This document shows, piece after piece, positions 1-6,908 of a stretch of 64,000 nucleotides of DNA (position 1 is the first letter of the stretch; every line of letters starts with the position of its first letter). Origin of the DNA: Kitasatospora aureofaciens (lineage in GTDB: Bacteria; Actinomycetota; Actinomycetes; Streptomycetales; Streptomycetaceae); the NCBI RefSeq assembly GCF_019192735.1, contig NZ_JAHTKP010000005.1, positions 234,755 to 298,754 on the forward strand. Direction: 5' to 3'. Made by a program: the position numbers and the translations under genes. The notes beneath the pieces are model-generated. The model searched no databases and was not told the DNA's origin. It saw nothing but the letters and a program-made list of their open reading frames with translations.

Positions 1-240
1 CAAGGACGTGCCGAGCACCAGGCAGAGCAGGCCGGCCGCGCCGAAGGCGGTCCGGCGCAGTGCGCTCGGGCCGGGGCGGGCGGCGCGGCGCCGCCCTTGG
101 CCCCTGCGGGGCTTCTTGTGGCTGTCCGGTCTCCCGCTCTCCGCCGGGGCCGCCCCGGCGCCGCTTCCCCGCCTGGCCAGGTGCGGGGGAAGGGCGCCGG
201 GGTGCCCGGCGGACTCGGGACCGGTGTCAGGCGCGCGCAC
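1..240 (-). CDS. Probable class F/E-type sortase or similar membrane-anchored protein, N-terminal part (runs off window start)
   Basis: An 80-codon open frame begins at a GTG (240) and continues past the window edge. Its first ~60 residues are rich in Gly, Pro, Arg and Ser. They are followed by an Arg-rich stretch and a hydrophobic segment (Thr-Ala-Phe-Gly-Ala-Ala-Gly-Leu-Leu and onward), i.e. a cytoplasmic tail leading into a signal anchor. The gene overlaps the stop of the upstream surface-protein gene by 14 bases, so the two are probably translated together. Actinobacterial sortases of this class have this N-terminal layout and often sit beside surface proteins. The catalytic Cys lies outside the window, so the identity is inferred from context and could be another anchored exoprotein. 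Confidence 0.55.
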   Translation of the reverse strand, partial: MRAPDTGPESAGHPGALPPHLARRGSGAGAAPAESGRPDSHKKPRRGQGRRRAARPGPSALRRTAFGAAGLLCLVLGTSL

Positions 241-676
241 CGGAACGGCGGCGCAGGAGGGCGAAGCCCAGCGCCCCGGCGCCGACGGCCGCGACGGTGC
301 CGCCGCCGGCCAGCATGAGGCCGGAGCCGGCGGTCGAGCCGGAGCCGTCCCCGGCCTTGGCGGCGCCCTTCGGCACCTCGCGGACCTGCGGCTGGCCCGG
401 GGCCGGGGTGCTGGTGCGCGGCGCCTCGGGCGAGGCGGGGGCTCCCTTGGGCGCGACCGCGGGGGCCTGCGCGGGCTGCGGCGACCGGGGCACGGACGGG
501 GCCGCGCCCGCCGCCGAGGCGCCCGCGGACACGCTCGGGGCGCTCGGGGCGGGGGCCGGGGACCCGTCGGCCCACGCCTGCCCGCCGGTGACGGCGGTCA
601 GCAGCGCGGCCCCGGTCAGGGCGCAGACAGCCAGGACACGGCGGGCGGGCGAGCGGTCGGTACGACTCCTGCTCAT
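227..676 (-). CDS. Small secreted cell-surface protein with C-terminal membrane anchor
   Basis: 149 residues. An Arg-containing N-region and hydrophobic core form a signal peptide ending near Ala-Trp-Ala-Asp (about residue 36). A Pro/Ala/Ser-rich low-complexity stalk follows (37-110), then a Gly-rich hydrophobic helix (about 117-142) and a terminal Arg-Arg-Arg tail. This is the layout of a sorted or membrane-retained surface protein. No LPXTG- or LAXTG-type motif precedes the anchor, so covalent wall attachment is not shown. The start is supported by an AAGGAG sequence about 9 bases upstream. It is followed directly, with overlap, by the probable sortase gene. No enzymatic domain is recognisable. 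Confidence 0.7.
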   Translation of the reverse strand: MSRSRTDRSPARRVLAVCALTGAALLTAVTGGQAWADGSPAPAPSAPSVSAGASAAGAAPSVPRSPQPAQAPAVAPKGAPASPEAPRTSTPAPGQPQVREVPKGAAKAGDGSGSTAGSGLMLAGGGTVAAVGAGALGFALLRRRSGARA

Positions 677-898
677 GCGGTCTCTCTCCTTCGTCGCGGA
701 CGCCTCCCGACCCGTGCGGCCGGGCCCGAACCGTGCGGCCGGGGCGTCGACAGTGACGGTAGGAGGGCCGTGTCGCGGTCCCCGGCCGATCGTGTCACGG
801 CCGCCCGTCGTCTTCGTAACAACAGGCGGTTCGAGTCTCGGGGGCTTGCGTGGAAATCGGGAGCGAACGTGAACCGTGCCGGGAGGTGGTGCGTATCA

Positions 899-1008
899 CC
901 TGGTGGGGGTCCGGAGGAGACCGGTGGGGGACCAGAGGCCGGTGGGGGCCAGAGAAGACCCGGGGGACCGGAGAAGAAGAACCGGAGAAGAAAGACCGGA
1001 GAAGAAAG
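899..1008 (+). repeat. Purine-rich tandem repeats in the leader of the peptide/ABC/kinase locus
   Basis: Imperfect G-rich units built on CCGGTGGGGG occupy about 899-966. Three copies of a 14-bp unit, ACCGGAGAAGAAAG, then start at 967, 981 and 995; the first 12 bases are identical in all three. The last copy supplies the Shine-Dalgarno sequence for the 48-codon gene at 1018. The top strand is almost pure purine and has several runs of five G. The rest of 677-898 upstream shows a duplicated CGTGCGGCCGG and no clear gene. Confidence 0.85.
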
Positions 1009-1017
1009 GTGGCAGCC

Positions 1018-1164
1018 ATGAGCATGCTGGCCAACCTGGTGCCGGCGATGCGCCACTCGCGCCACCGGCGCGAGGACCGCGAGGGCCGCGAGGAGACCAG
1101 GGACTCCAGGTCCGGTGACCGTCGCCGTCGCCGTCGGCGTGAAGAAGAGGATCGGCGGCACTGA
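1018..1164 (+). CDS. Small highly charged peptide, 48 residues
   Basis: A short gene with an AAAGG ribosome site 8 bases before ATG. The first ~32 codons all end in G or C, which is strong coding bias. A mildly hydrophobic start (Met-Ser-Met-Leu-Ala-Asn-Leu-Val-Pro-Ala-Met) is followed by a 37-residue region made mostly of Arg, Glu, Asp and His, with a run of seven Arg near the end. It has no Cys and few Ser/Thr, so it is not a typical lanthipeptide precursor. It lies 66 bases upstream of an ABC exporter and kinase pair, separated by a perfect hairpin. I do not recognise the family. A role as exported peptide, kinase substrate or leader peptide is inference. Confidence 0.55.
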   Translation: MSMLANLVPAMRHSRHRREDREGREETRDSRSGDRRRRRRREEEDRRH

Positions 1165-1184
1165 CGGTTCCGCCGTCCTGTCAG

Positions 1185-1205
1185 GGCCGGGCCCTCGGCC
1201 CGGCC
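1185..1205 (+). terminator. Hairpin between small peptide gene and ABC exporter
   Basis: A perfect 9-bp stem, GGCCGGGCC / GGCCCGGCC, with a 3-base loop lies 20 bases after the peptide stop codon and 25 bases before the ABC start. It has no T-run. It could be a partial terminator or attenuator that makes peptide transcripts outnumber exporter transcripts. Confidence 0.6.
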
Positions 1206-1230
1206 ACGTTCCAGGGGCTGGACTCGTACC

Positions 1231-3057
1231 GTGTGGTTGCTGCGGCGGCTGATGGCCGTCGACGTGGGTGACGGCGATGATCGGGTGGAACCGGTCGTCG
1301 AGGTGGCCCCGGCCGTGCCGCTGCGGCGGACGTTCGGGCGATTGTGGCCCTATACCCGCCGGGGAAGGCGCCTGCTGGCCCTGCTGATGGTCTTCGTGCT
1401 GGCCGGCCCGGTGGTCGACGCGGCCGCGATCTGGCTTTTCAAGGTCGTCGTCGACGATGTGCTGGTGCCGCGCAGGCTCGGGCTGTTCCTGCCGATCGCG
1501 CTCGCGTACGTGGGGCTGACGGTCGTGGCAGGCGGTCTGCGCTTCGCCGACGAGATGACCTCGACGTGGGTCAGCGAGCGCTTTCTCCTCGCTCTGCGCT
1601 CGGACGTGTTCCGCCATCTGCAGGGCTTGTCGCTCGGTTTCTTCGAGCGGCGGCGGCTCGGCGACGTGCTGGCGCGGCTGGCCGGTGACGTCGAGGCGGT
1701 CGAGACGTTCCTGCTCTCGGGCATCGTCGACGCGGTTGCTTACGCCGCCGAACTCGCCGTGTTCCTGGCCGTGTTGTTCTACCTGCGGTGGGATCTGGCG
1801 CTGGTCGCGCTCGTCGTGGTGCCGCTGTTCTGGTACACCGCGCGGCGGTTCTCGGCGCTGGTGAAGGCCGCATCGCGGGAGCGGCGGCGGCGCAGCGGCT
1901 CGGTGAGCGCGCTCACCGAGGAGACGCTCGGCAACATCGCGCTGGTGCAGGCCTGCAACCGGCAGGGCTGGGAGCAGGAACGCTTCCTGCGGGAGAGCCT
2001 GGCGCGGTTCCGGGCGACCATGGAGGCCACCCGACTGCGGGCGCTGTTCGCGCCGATCGTCGACGTACTGGAGTTGGCCGGCGGGCTGATCGTCCTCGGG
2101 CTGGGCACCTGGGAGCTCGCGCGCGGACGGCTGACGCTGGGCGAACTGCTGGTGTTCGTCACGCTGTTGAGCCGCCTGTACAGCCCGATCCGGGGGATTT
2201 CGCACCTCAGTAACGGCTTCTACTCGGCCTCGGCCGCCGCCGAGAGGATCCTCGAACTCCTCGACCAGCGCCCGCAGGTGAGCGATCCGCCGGTGCCGGT
2301 GCGGCCGGGCCGGGTGCGCGGGGCGGTGGCCTTCGACGGGGTGTGGTTCCGCTACCCGGGCACGACCAGGGTGGCGCTGTTCGACGTGTCGTTCCGCGCC
2401 GAGCCGGGTGAGACGGTGGCGCTGGTCGGGCCGAGCGGGGCGGGCAAGTCGACCGTCGCCAAGCTGCTGTTGCGCTTCTACGACCCGGAGCGCGGCGCTG
2501 TCCGGCTGGACGGCGTCGACCTGCGCGAACTGGCGCTGGCCGACCTGCGGGAGCACATCGCCGTCCTCCTCCAGGAGACCCTGGTGATCCACGGCACCGT
2601 GCGCGAGAACATCGCGTACGGGCGGCCGGGTGCGACGGACGCGGAGATCGTCTCCGCCGCCCGGGCAGCCGACGCGCACGAGTTCGTCAGCCGGCTGCCG
2701 GACGGCTACGACACGGTGGTCGGCCAGCACGGCCGGATGCTGTCCGGGGGGCAGTGCCGGCGGCTGGCGATCGCCCGCGCGATGATCCGGGACGCGCCCG
2801 TGCTGATCCTCGACGAGCCGACGACGGGGCTGGACGCCGAGTCCGCACGGCGGATCCTGGCACCGCTCGGACGGCTCATGCAGGGGCGGACGACGATCAT
2901 CATCTCGCACGATCTCCTGACCGTCCGGGGCGCGGACCGGATCGTGCTGCTCCGGGGCGGCTGCCTCGCGGACTCCGGCACGCACGAGGAACTGCTGGCC
3001 CGCAACGACGGCTACGCGCACCTCGACCGGCTGCACCGGCAGGAGGTGCTCCGATGA
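1231..3057 (+). CDS. ABC transporter, fused permease/ATPase (MsbA/LmrA-type exporter half)
   Basis: 608 residues from a GTG start; an ATG at 1252 is an alternative, and neither has a strong ribosome site. Residues ~45-330 form the six-helix exporter membrane domain, and the nucleotide-binding domain follows. Walker A reads GPSGAGKST (400-408), the Q-loop LLQET, the signature LSGGQ followed by Cys-Arg-Arg, and Walker B LILDEP with the catalytic Glu. All ATPase motifs are intact, so a homodimeric exporter is expected. The substrate is unknown. The stop overlaps the kinase start by four bases (ATGA), so the two are translationally coupled. The preceding small peptide is a candidate cargo or regulator. 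Confidence 0.9.
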   Translation: MWLLRRLMAVDVGDGDDRVEPVVEVAPAVPLRRTFGRLWPYTRRGRRLLALLMVFVLAGPVVDAAAIWLFKVVVDDVLVPRRLGLFLPIALAYVGLTVVAGGLRFADEMTSTWVSERFLLALRSDVFRHLQGLSLGFFERRRLGDVLARLAGDVEAVETFLLSGIVDAVAYAAELAVFLAVLFYLRWDLALVALVVVPLFWYTARRFSALVKAASRERRRRSGSVSALTEETLGNIALVQACNRQGWEQERFLRESLARFRATMEATRLRALFAPIVDVLELAGGLIVLGLGTWELARGRLTLGELLVFVTLLSRLYSPIRGISHLSNGFYSASAAAERILELLDQRPQVSDPPVPVRPGRVRGAVAFDGVWFRYPGTTRVALFDVSFRAEPGETVALVGPSGAGKSTVAKLLLRFYDPERGAVRLDGVDLRELALADLREHIAVLLQETLVIHGTVRENIAYGRPGATDAEIVSAARAADAHEFVSRLPDGYDTVVGQHGRMLSGGQCRRLAIARAMIRDAPVLILDEPTTGLDAESARRILAPLGRLMQGRTTIIISHDLLTVRGADRIVLLRGGCLADSGTHEELLARNDGYAHLDRLHRQEVLR

Positions 3058-3896
3058 ACGCCCAACAGCCTCTGATGAACGACCAACAGCCCCTGACCGC
3101 AGGGACGTTCGTCGCCCCCGGCTACCAGGCTCTGGCGCACCTCTGCCGCACCGGCTGGCTCGACCTCTACGACGCCTGGAGCGAGGAACGCGACTGCCGC
3201 TGCGTCGTGAAGGTGATCCGTCCTGACCGCCGCCGCGAACGACGGCTGCGCGAACGCCTCCTCCAGGAGGGCCGTTGGCTGACCGAGTTCACCCACCCGC
3301 ACCTCGTCCGCGGCTACGGCACGGGCGAGCGCCCGCAGCCGTACGTCGTCCTGGAGACCCTCACCGGGGAGACCCTCGCCCACCTCCTGGACGGCCGCAC
3401 CCGCCGCCCGACCGCCACCGACCTGGCCCTGCTCGGGCTCCACCTCTGCTCGGCCGTGCACTACCTGCACGGGCGCGGGCTGCTGCACCTCGACCTGAAA
3501 CCGTCCAACATCGTGATCGACTGCCACCGCGCCAAGGTGCTCGACCTCAGCGTCGCCCGCCCGCCCGGCGTGGCCCGGCCGGGCATCGGCACGGACGGCT
3601 ACCTCGCCCCCGAGCAGGCCCGCGGCGGCCCGCTCACCGGGGCCGCCGACGTGTGGGGCATCGGCATCACCCTGTACAGGGCGGCCACTGGCGCCGTCCC
3701 CTTTGCCGGCCCGGCCCCCGACGGCCCCGCACCCTCGGTCTCCCGCAGCCGTCGGCTGCCCCGGGCCTTGGCCGGCGCCGTCGACGCCTGCCTGCGCCTC
3801 GATCCGGAGGACCGCCCGGGCGTGCCCGAACTGGCCGTGCGGCTGGACGAGTTGCTCCCGCAGGGCCGGCGTGCGGTGGCGCCGCCCGAGGAGTGA
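3054..3896 (+). CDS. Soluble serine/threonine protein kinase coupled to ABC exporter
   Basis: 280 residues forming a kinase domain with no membrane helix and no PASTA or other sensor domain. Visible motifs are the beta-3 Lys (CVVKVI, Lys53), a likely helix-C Glu (Glu72), the catalytic loop HLDLKPSN (His145, Asp147, Lys149, Asn152), a DFG position occupied by Asp-Leu-Ser (164-166), and APEQ. The glycine-rich loop is poor: only one Gly lies in the stretch before Lys53. Catalytic residues are nevertheless kept, so activity is plausible. The start codon overlaps the exporter stop. Phosphorylation of the exporter or the small upstream peptide is inference only. Confidence 0.88.
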   Translation: MNAQQPLMNDQQPLTAGTFVAPGYQALAHLCRTGWLDLYDAWSEERDCRCVVKVIRPDRRRERRLRERLLQEGRWLTEFTHPHLVRGYGTGERPQPYVVLETLTGETLAHLLDGRTRRPTATDLALLGLHLCSAVHYLHGRGLLHLDLKPSNIVIDCHRAKVLDLSVARPPGVARPGIGTDGYLAPEQARGGPLTGAADVWGIGITLYRAATGAVPFAGPAPDGPAPSVSRSRRLPRALAGAVDACLRLDPEDRPGVPELAVRLDELLPQGRRAVAPPEE

Positions 3897-3958
3897 TCCC
3901 AGGCCACGGCGGTGAATCCCAGACCACGGCGGTGAGGTCTCAGGCCGCGGCTGTGAGG
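3897..3958. repeat. Three imperfect ~20-bp tandem repeats after the kinase gene
   Basis: Units beginning TCCCAGGCCACGGCGGTGA start at 3897, 3917 and 3938 with a few substitutions. They begin directly after the kinase stop codon. Confidence 0.75.
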
Positions 3959-4035
3959 TAGACCAGGCCGCCGAGGCCGGCCAGCGAGCAGTACCAGGCG
4001 AACGGCTTCAGCGTTGATCTACGTATTTCGCCTGC
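3940..4035 (-). pseudogene. Possible 3' remnant of a membrane-protein gene
   Basis: The minus strand reads Leu-Lys-Pro-Phe-Ala-Trp-Tyr-Cys-Ser-Leu-Ala-Gly-Leu-Gly-Gly-Leu-Val-Tyr-Leu and ends Thr-Ala-Ala-Ala before a stop at 3940. This looks like a last transmembrane helix. The frame is closed upstream by a TGA at 4036 and has no start codon or ribosome site. It sits just beyond the broken recombinase gene and may be deletion debris. The segment is too short to be certain. Confidence 0.25.
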
Positions 4036-4077
4036 TCAACTGTGCTCGGACGCTTGCTCCGTGGCCGAGCTGACGAC

Positions 4078-4884
4078 CTACAGGGAGGTGCGCAGCCGGC
4101 GCAAGGTCCAGCCCGTGGAGGTCGTGGCGAGAGGTCGGGTGAGCCCCGTGAAGAGCTCGGCGGCGCGGCGGTACGAGAGGCGGGCGCGGCCGGTGTGGGG
4201 GCAGCGGTCGGGGGCGGGGGTGCCGGCGGGGGCGCGGCGGTCGGTGAGGAAGAGCGGGCCCGAGGCGCGGCCGGCGACGAGGAGGGGGAGCAGACGGGCG
4301 GTGCCGGCCTGCCAGTGGACAGGGGTGCGGCCGGGGCGGGGGAGGGTGAGCCGGTGGGGGAGGTCGAGGTCGTCGGTGTTCAGAGCCAGGACTGTCTCGA
4401 TGGCGGCGCCGGATTCGTGGAGCAGGTGCCAGAGCGTCTGTTCGCGCAGGGGCGCACGGAGGGCGAAGAGGGAGCGGAGTTCGTCGGGCGTGAGCGGCGC
4501 GGCGGATGCCGCAGGGAGCGGGTGGGGGCGCAGGCCGGTGGCGGGGTCGGTGGCGATCCATCCGCGGGCGCGCCACCAGGCCACGGCCGCGCGCAGGGTG
4601 GAGAGTTCGCGGTTGAGCGTGCGCGGGTCGGTGTCGGCGGAGCGCCGGTCGACGGCGGCGCGGAGGCGGGCGGCGGCGTCGGGGTGGTCGAGCAGGGCGA
4701 GCGGGAGGACGGGCGGCCGGGCGCGGCGCCGTTCGGGGCCGGTGGGGGCGGGCCGGTCGGCGAGCGCCCAGGCCCATGTGTTCAGGCCGATCCGGTAGAT
4801 CCGCCGGGAGCCCTCGGCGAGTCCGGAGGCGGCGAGATAGCGCTCGACGGCGACGGCGTATTCGACGGGGGGAAGCTCTGCCAC
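4078..4884 (-). CDS. Degenerate tyrosine recombinase/integrase-like protein, truncated before the catalytic C-terminus
   Basis: 268 residues from a GTG with GAAGG about 6 bases upstream; an in-frame ATG at 4929 lacks a ribosome site. The N-terminal part resembles the core-binding (SAM-like) domain of actinobacterial phage-type integrases. The C-terminal part matches the start of the catalytic domain (Leu-Thr-Pro-Asp-Glu-Leu-Arg, then HESGAAIETVLALN). In active relatives the second stretch carries the first catalytic Arg (GARA/S-E); here it is replaced. Box II reads Leu-Arg-Arg-Leu-Arg-Thr-Ser-Leu instead of His-x-Leu-Arg-His-Ser, and the protein then stops with no nucleophilic Tyr. It is probably a non-recombining remnant, or has been repurposed for DNA binding. 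Confidence 0.7.
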   Translation of the reverse strand: MAELPPVEYAVAVERYLAASGLAEGSRRIYRIGLNTWAWALADRPAPTGPERRRARPPVLPLALLDHPDAAARLRAAVDRRSADTDPRTLNRELSTLRAAVAWWRARGWIATDPATGLRPHPLPAASAAPLTPDELRSLFALRAPLREQTLWHLLHESGAAIETVLALNTDDLDLPHRLTLPRPGRTPVHWQAGTARLLPLLVAGRASGPLFLTDRRAPAGTPAPDRCPHTGRARLSYRRAAELFTGLTRPLATTSTGWTLRRLRTSL

Positions 4885-4895
4885 GACACCTTCTT

Positions 4896-4990
4896 CCGCA
4901 GTAAATGAATGCCCGTGCAGGCATCGCAAGAATACTCATGAATCGCAGTAAACCGCAGGTGAACGGCCATTCTGAGCGCCATTTACTGCG
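4896..4990. repeat. CGCAGTAAA motif, two direct copies and one inverted, in AT-rich leader
   Basis: CGCAGTAAATG occurs at 4897-4907 and again as CGCAGTAAA at 4944-4952. Its inverted form CATTTACTGCG lies at 4980-4990, so the outer copies make an 11-bp inverted repeat. The stretch is much richer in A/T than its surroundings and separates the recombinase remnant from the divergent MFS gene. It could be a regulator site or an old recombination site. Confidence 0.6.
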
Positions 4991-5086
4991 CTAGGAGCAG
5001 CAAAGCAACAAATTGATCCGAAGGGGCTCAACTTTTTCGCCGGAAACCCTTGAACCCCTTCCCGCCCAGGGGCAGACTTGCCGCCC

Positions 5087-6373
5087 ATGGCAGTGGAAAC
5101 GGAACGGATTCCGGCCCGCCGACGGCGGCCGGGAGACCGTCTCGCCGTGCTGGGCGAGCACGACTTCCGGTGGTTCTTCACCGGCTATACGACGTCCCTC
5201 CTCGGCTCGGCGATGGCCCCGGTGGCGGTGGCCTTCGCGGTGCTCGACGGCGGTGGCGGCGGCACCGAGCTGGGCTGGGTGATGGCGGCCCGGATCCTGC
5301 CGGTGGTGCTGGTGCTGCTGGCGGGCGGGGTGATCGCGGACCGGCTCGGCAGCCGCCGGGTGATGCTGGTCTCGGACGTCCTGCGGGGCGCCGTTCAGGC
5401 GGTGTTCGCCGGGCTGCTGGCGACCGGCCGGGCGCCCGTCTGGACGATGGTGGTGCTGGTCGCCGTGTGGGGGATCGGCGAGGGGCTGTTCATGCCGGGG
5501 CTCGGCGCTCTGGTGCCCGACCTGGTGCGCGACAAGGAGTTGCTGGGCGACGCCAACACCCTGCTGGGGATGGCCCGTTCGGTGGCGACGGTGGCCGGCC
5601 CGGCGGCGGCCGGCGTGGTGACGGCGGCGCAGGGGCCGGCGGCGGTGCTGCTGGTCGACGCGGTGACGTACGGGCTCGGCGCGCTCGCCCTGTTCCGGCT
5701 GCGGCTGGCGCTGCCCGCGCCGAGGACGGCGGACGGCGAGCGCGAGTCGATGCTCGGCGATCTGCGGGCCGGCTGGTCGGAGTTCAGGTCCCGGCCGTGG
5801 CTGTGGATCACCACCGTGCAGACGGGACTGTTCAACCTGCTGGTGTGGGCGCCGTTCCTGATCCTCGGGCCGCTCACCGCGCAGCAGGACCTCGGCGGGG
5901 CGCGCGCCTGGGGGCTGGTGATGGGCGTGTACGGGGTCGGGGCGGTGCTGGGCGGGCTGCTGATGCTGGGGCGCCGGCCGGAGCGGCCGCTGGCGGTGGC
6001 GACGGTGGCGACGCTGGGGTGGGCGCTGCCGTCCGGGGCGCTCGCGGCCGGTGTGGCGCTGCCGTGGGTGGTGGCCGGGGCGCTGGTGGCGGGGGTCGGT
6101 TCGGCGGTCTGCGGCACGCTGTACAGCACGACGATGCAGCGCTGGGTGCCGCCGGAAGTGCTGGGGCGGGTGACGTCGTTCGGGTCGCTGGGGGCGTTCG
6201 TGCTGGGGCCGCTCGGGCTGGCCGGAGCAGGTCCGATGGCCAGTCGGATCGGCACACCCGAAGTGCTGTTGATCGGCACGCTCTGGCAATTCGCGGCCGG
6301 TGCCGTGGTGTTGGCGGTACCAGCCGTACGGTCCCGCCCCTGGACGGGGGACGGCGCGCCCGAAGCCACCTGA
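5087..6373 (+). CDS. MFS transporter (drug/secretion-effector type)
   Basis: 428 residues starting at ATG 5087 (a TTG nine bases earlier is less likely). The protein is almost entirely hydrophobic with about 12 transmembrane helices. A short basic N-terminus precedes the first helix, and the loop after helix 2 carries the MFS signature-like Asp-Arg-Leu-Gly-Ser-Arg-Arg-Val. The sequence type matches exporters of the MFS_3/enterobactin-exporter-like group. Transported compound unknown. It reads away from the recombinase remnant across an AT-rich promoter region. Confidence 0.87.
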   Translation: MAVETERIPARRRRPGDRLAVLGEHDFRWFFTGYTTSLLGSAMAPVAVAFAVLDGGGGGTELGWVMAARILPVVLVLLAGGVIADRLGSRRVMLVSDVLRGAVQAVFAGLLATGRAPVWTMVVLVAVWGIGEGLFMPGLGALVPDLVRDKELLGDANTLLGMARSVATVAGPAAAGVVTAAQGPAAVLLVDAVTYGLGALALFRLRLALPAPRTADGERESMLGDLRAGWSEFRSRPWLWITTVQTGLFNLLVWAPFLILGPLTAQQDLGGARAWGLVMGVYGVGAVLGGLLMLGRRPERPLAVATVATLGWALPSGALAAGVALPWVVAGALVAGVGSAVCGTLYSTTMQRWVPPEVLGRVTSFGSLGAFVLGPLGLAGAGPMASRIGTPEVLLIGTLWQFAAGAVVLAVPAVRSRPWTGDGAPEAT

Positions 6374-6543
6374 AGCGACCCCGGGGCGCACCCCCGGCCG
6401 GGCGCGGCCCACCGCGCACCGTACCCGGCCGGCCCCGGAGCGTCGCCGTCCCGCCCGCCGCCCCTCCCGCCCCCGGGCGGCGGGCGCGGCGGGCGGGACG
6501 GTCGTACCGTGGAGGGTGCGGGGGTGGACGGAGGAGGTTTGCC

Positions 6544-6777
6544 ATGCCCGGTTCGCTCACCATCAGCCACCACGAGGCGCCGGTGGCCCTCGACCACACG
6601 GACGCCGCGCGGCTCGCCACCGTGCTGGAGGAACTGGCCTATCTGCTGGAGATCCCGGGCCCGAACCGGATCAACGACGCGCAGCTCACCGTGCTGTGCG
6701 AGGGCCGGACGCCGGACCGCGCCGAGCTGTCGCGCTGGTCGCGGGCGCTCGCGGCGGAGCTGAAGGGGCGGCTCTAG
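6544..6777 (+). CDS. Small conserved-type hypothetical protein, 77 residues
   Basis: ATG 6544 follows an excellent GGAGGAGG ribosome site, and nearly all codons end in G/C. The protein is soluble, with two likely helices (Ala-Arg-Leu-Ala-Thr-Val-Leu-Glu-Glu-Leu-Ala-Tyr-Leu-Leu and Arg-Trp-Ser-Arg-Ala-Leu-Ala-Ala-Glu-Leu) joined by a polar turn. No catalytic motif or known family is recognised. A GC hairpin downstream (6864-6888) separates it from the alkyltransferase gene. Confidence 0.7.
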   Translation: MPGSLTISHHEAPVALDHTDAARLATVLEELAYLLEIPGPNRINDAQLTVLCEGRTPDRAELSRWSRALAAELKGRL

Positions 6778-6863
6778 CAGCGGCCATTACGCGTAGGGCC
6801 ACCACGCGGAACCCGCCGTACGATGGCGCGCGGGGCGGGTGGGTCTCGCGCGCCTCCCGGGTG

Positions 6864-6888
6864 CCGGGCCGGCCGGCGGCCGGCCCGG
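6864..6888 (+). terminator. GC hairpin downstream of the 77-residue gene
   Basis: Perfect 9-bp arms CCGGGCCGG / CCGGCCCGG with a 7-base loop. It lies between the small gene and the alkyltransferase and may terminate the former. Confidence 0.5.
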
Positions 6889-6908
6889 TGGAGGGTGGGG
6901 GCCCGAGC

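Noticed and set aside
815..850. GGTTCGAGTCTC stretch resembling a tRNA T-arm
   Set aside because: No matching acceptor, D-arm or anticodon stem upstream and no complementary 5' end. A similar TTCGAATCTC at 11710 also fails.
1018..1164. Small charged peptide as a lanthipeptide or thiopeptide precursor
   Set aside because: It has no Cys, almost no Ser/Thr in a core region, and no cyclase, dehydratase or radical-SAM gene is adjacent.
673..3036. Long minus-strand open frame opposite the ABC exporter
   Set aside because: Shadow frame caused by high GC. The plus-strand product has complete ABC motifs and the correct codon bias.
3940..4939. Intact prophage or integrative element with attachment sites
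   Set aside because: No tRNA end, no phage structural genes and no flanking long direct repeats; only a truncated recombinase-like gene remains.
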